NCBI RefSeq assembly: GCF_022647665.1
Contig: NZ_CP071872.1
Span: forward strand, 2,666,001 to 2,730,000
From: Streptomyces formicae
GTDB lineage: Bacteria; Actinomycetota; Actinomycetes; Streptomycetales; Streptomycetaceae
Reading direction: 5' to 3'
Length of the DNA: 64,000 nucleotides
Under the pieces are notes generated by a model. That model made no database searches, was not told the origin of the DNA, and saw only the letters and a list, made by a program, of their open reading frames with translations. Below, one piece after another: positions 63,432 through 64,000 of this stretch (the stretch's first letter is position 1; each line of letters opens with the position of its first letter). The translations under genes were made by a program, and so were the position numbers.

Positions 63432-64000
63432 CGAACGACCTGCGCATCGGAGTCATCGGCCTCGGCCTGCGTGGCGCCCTCGCGGACCACGCGCACCGCC
63501 CCGGCGCCGGATCCGTGGTCACCGCCGTCGCCGACACCGACCCCGCGGTACGGGAGACCGTGCCCGGACGCTTCACCGGAGCCGTCGCCGTCGCCGACCA
63601 CCGGCGTCTGCTGGACGACGAGACCGTCGACGCGATCATCGTCGCCACCCCGACGACACGCACGAGGCCATCGCCTGCGACGTGCTCAGGGCAGGCAAGC
63701 CGGTCTACGTCGAGAAACCGCTCGGCATCACCGTCGAGCAGTGCGACACGATCCTGCGCACCGCCTACGAGACCGGCAGCCGCCTCTACGTCGGCCACAA
63801 CATGCGGCACATGGGCGTCGTAAGGCTGATGCGCGACATCATCGCCCGCGGTGACATCGGCGAGCCGAAGACCGTCTGGGTACGGCACTTCGTCTCGTAC
63901 GGCGGCGACTACTACTTCAAGGACTGGCACGCCGACCGGAGCCGCACCACCGGCCTGCTGCTCCAGAAGGCCGCGCACGACATCGACGTCGTGCACTGGC
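63428..64000 (+). CDS. Gfo/Idh/MocA-family oxidoreductase, frameshifted and cut by the window end
   Basis: GTG at 63428. NAD(P)-binding motif RIGVIGLGLRGALADH, then VDAIIVATP. The frame breaks at a 4-C run (about 63,650-63,653); adding one C gives DDTHEAIACDVLRAGKPVYV, EKPLGITVEQCDTILRTAYE and GHNMRHMGVVRLMRDIIARG, ending in the incomplete LLQKAAHDIDVVHW. Lys in EKPLG is the usual catalytic residue. It probably modifies the imported sugar. Confidence 0.82.

Overview
The window looks like Streptomyces chromosomal DNA. The evidence is very high GC, GTG/TTG starts with AAGGAGG-type ribosome binding sites, Tat and lipoprotein export signals, and Streptomyces-typical families (SpoIIE/HATPase phosphatase, DrrAB-like transporter, DUF1707, DUF805, SAV_915, glyoxylate carboligase). 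No rRNA, tRNA or CRISPR array was seen. The species cannot be told from the sequence.

Positions 1-31,800 are dominated by secreted polysaccharide-degrading enzymes and sugar uptake. After a partial ABC exporter (1-467) and a DeoR-HTH/LacI-type regulator (767-1909) come two tandem heparin-lyase-I-like secreted lyases (2372-3952). A leftward operon (9617 to 4075) holds a second hybrid regulator, a sugar-binding lipoprotein, two permeases and a 2-hydroxyacid dehydrogenase. Divergent from it are a PL8 hyaluronate/chondroitin-type lyase, a secreted protein with hyaluronidase-like motifs, and a GH20 hexosaminidase (9826-15,636). A second leftward operon (21,106 to 15,712) holds a binding protein, two permeases and a GH35 beta-galactosidase. 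It faces a ROK repressor gene and a GH30-ricin B enzyme, and near-identical operator-like sequences overlap the promoters of both the operon and the GH30 gene. A ribbon-helix-helix protein, a DUF4097 protein and a DrrAB-like exporter follow (25,156-28,471). A sulfatase and its formylglycine-generating enzyme (29,358-31,811) lie downstream of a tiny Cys-containing leader peptide. Together these read as a system for cleaving, desulfating and importing glycosaminoglycan-like or galactose-containing glycans. That substrate is inferred, not shown.

Positions 31,900-52,400 form a decayed, rearranged stretch. It has an intact SpoIIE-type phosphatase, VOC, TSUP, DUF1707, DUF1801, CorA and acyl-CoA ligase genes mixed with gene fragments: ArsR, MFS, PL8 C-terminus, alpha-N-acetylglucosaminidase C-terminus, ROK, AlkZ-like, AMP ligase pieces and a LuxR/GAF piece. 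It also has a broken IS630 element, an intact IS4-family element with a 10-bp target duplication, and a 199-bp MITE-like element. lysA has lost its 3' end at one junction.

Positions 52,400-64,000 return to orderly gene content: DUF805, a GH-like/zinc-ribbon pair, gcl, a GNAT enzyme, a lamin-tail protein, then a DeoR regulator followed by a third sugar ABC importer (LplB/YtcP/LplA type) and a Gfo/Idh/MocA oxidoreductase cut by the window edge.

A caution: five genes show single-base frame breaks at short G or C runs (near 7140, 12,210, 28,700, 35,563 and 63,652). The common pattern suggests assembly indels as much as real mutation.
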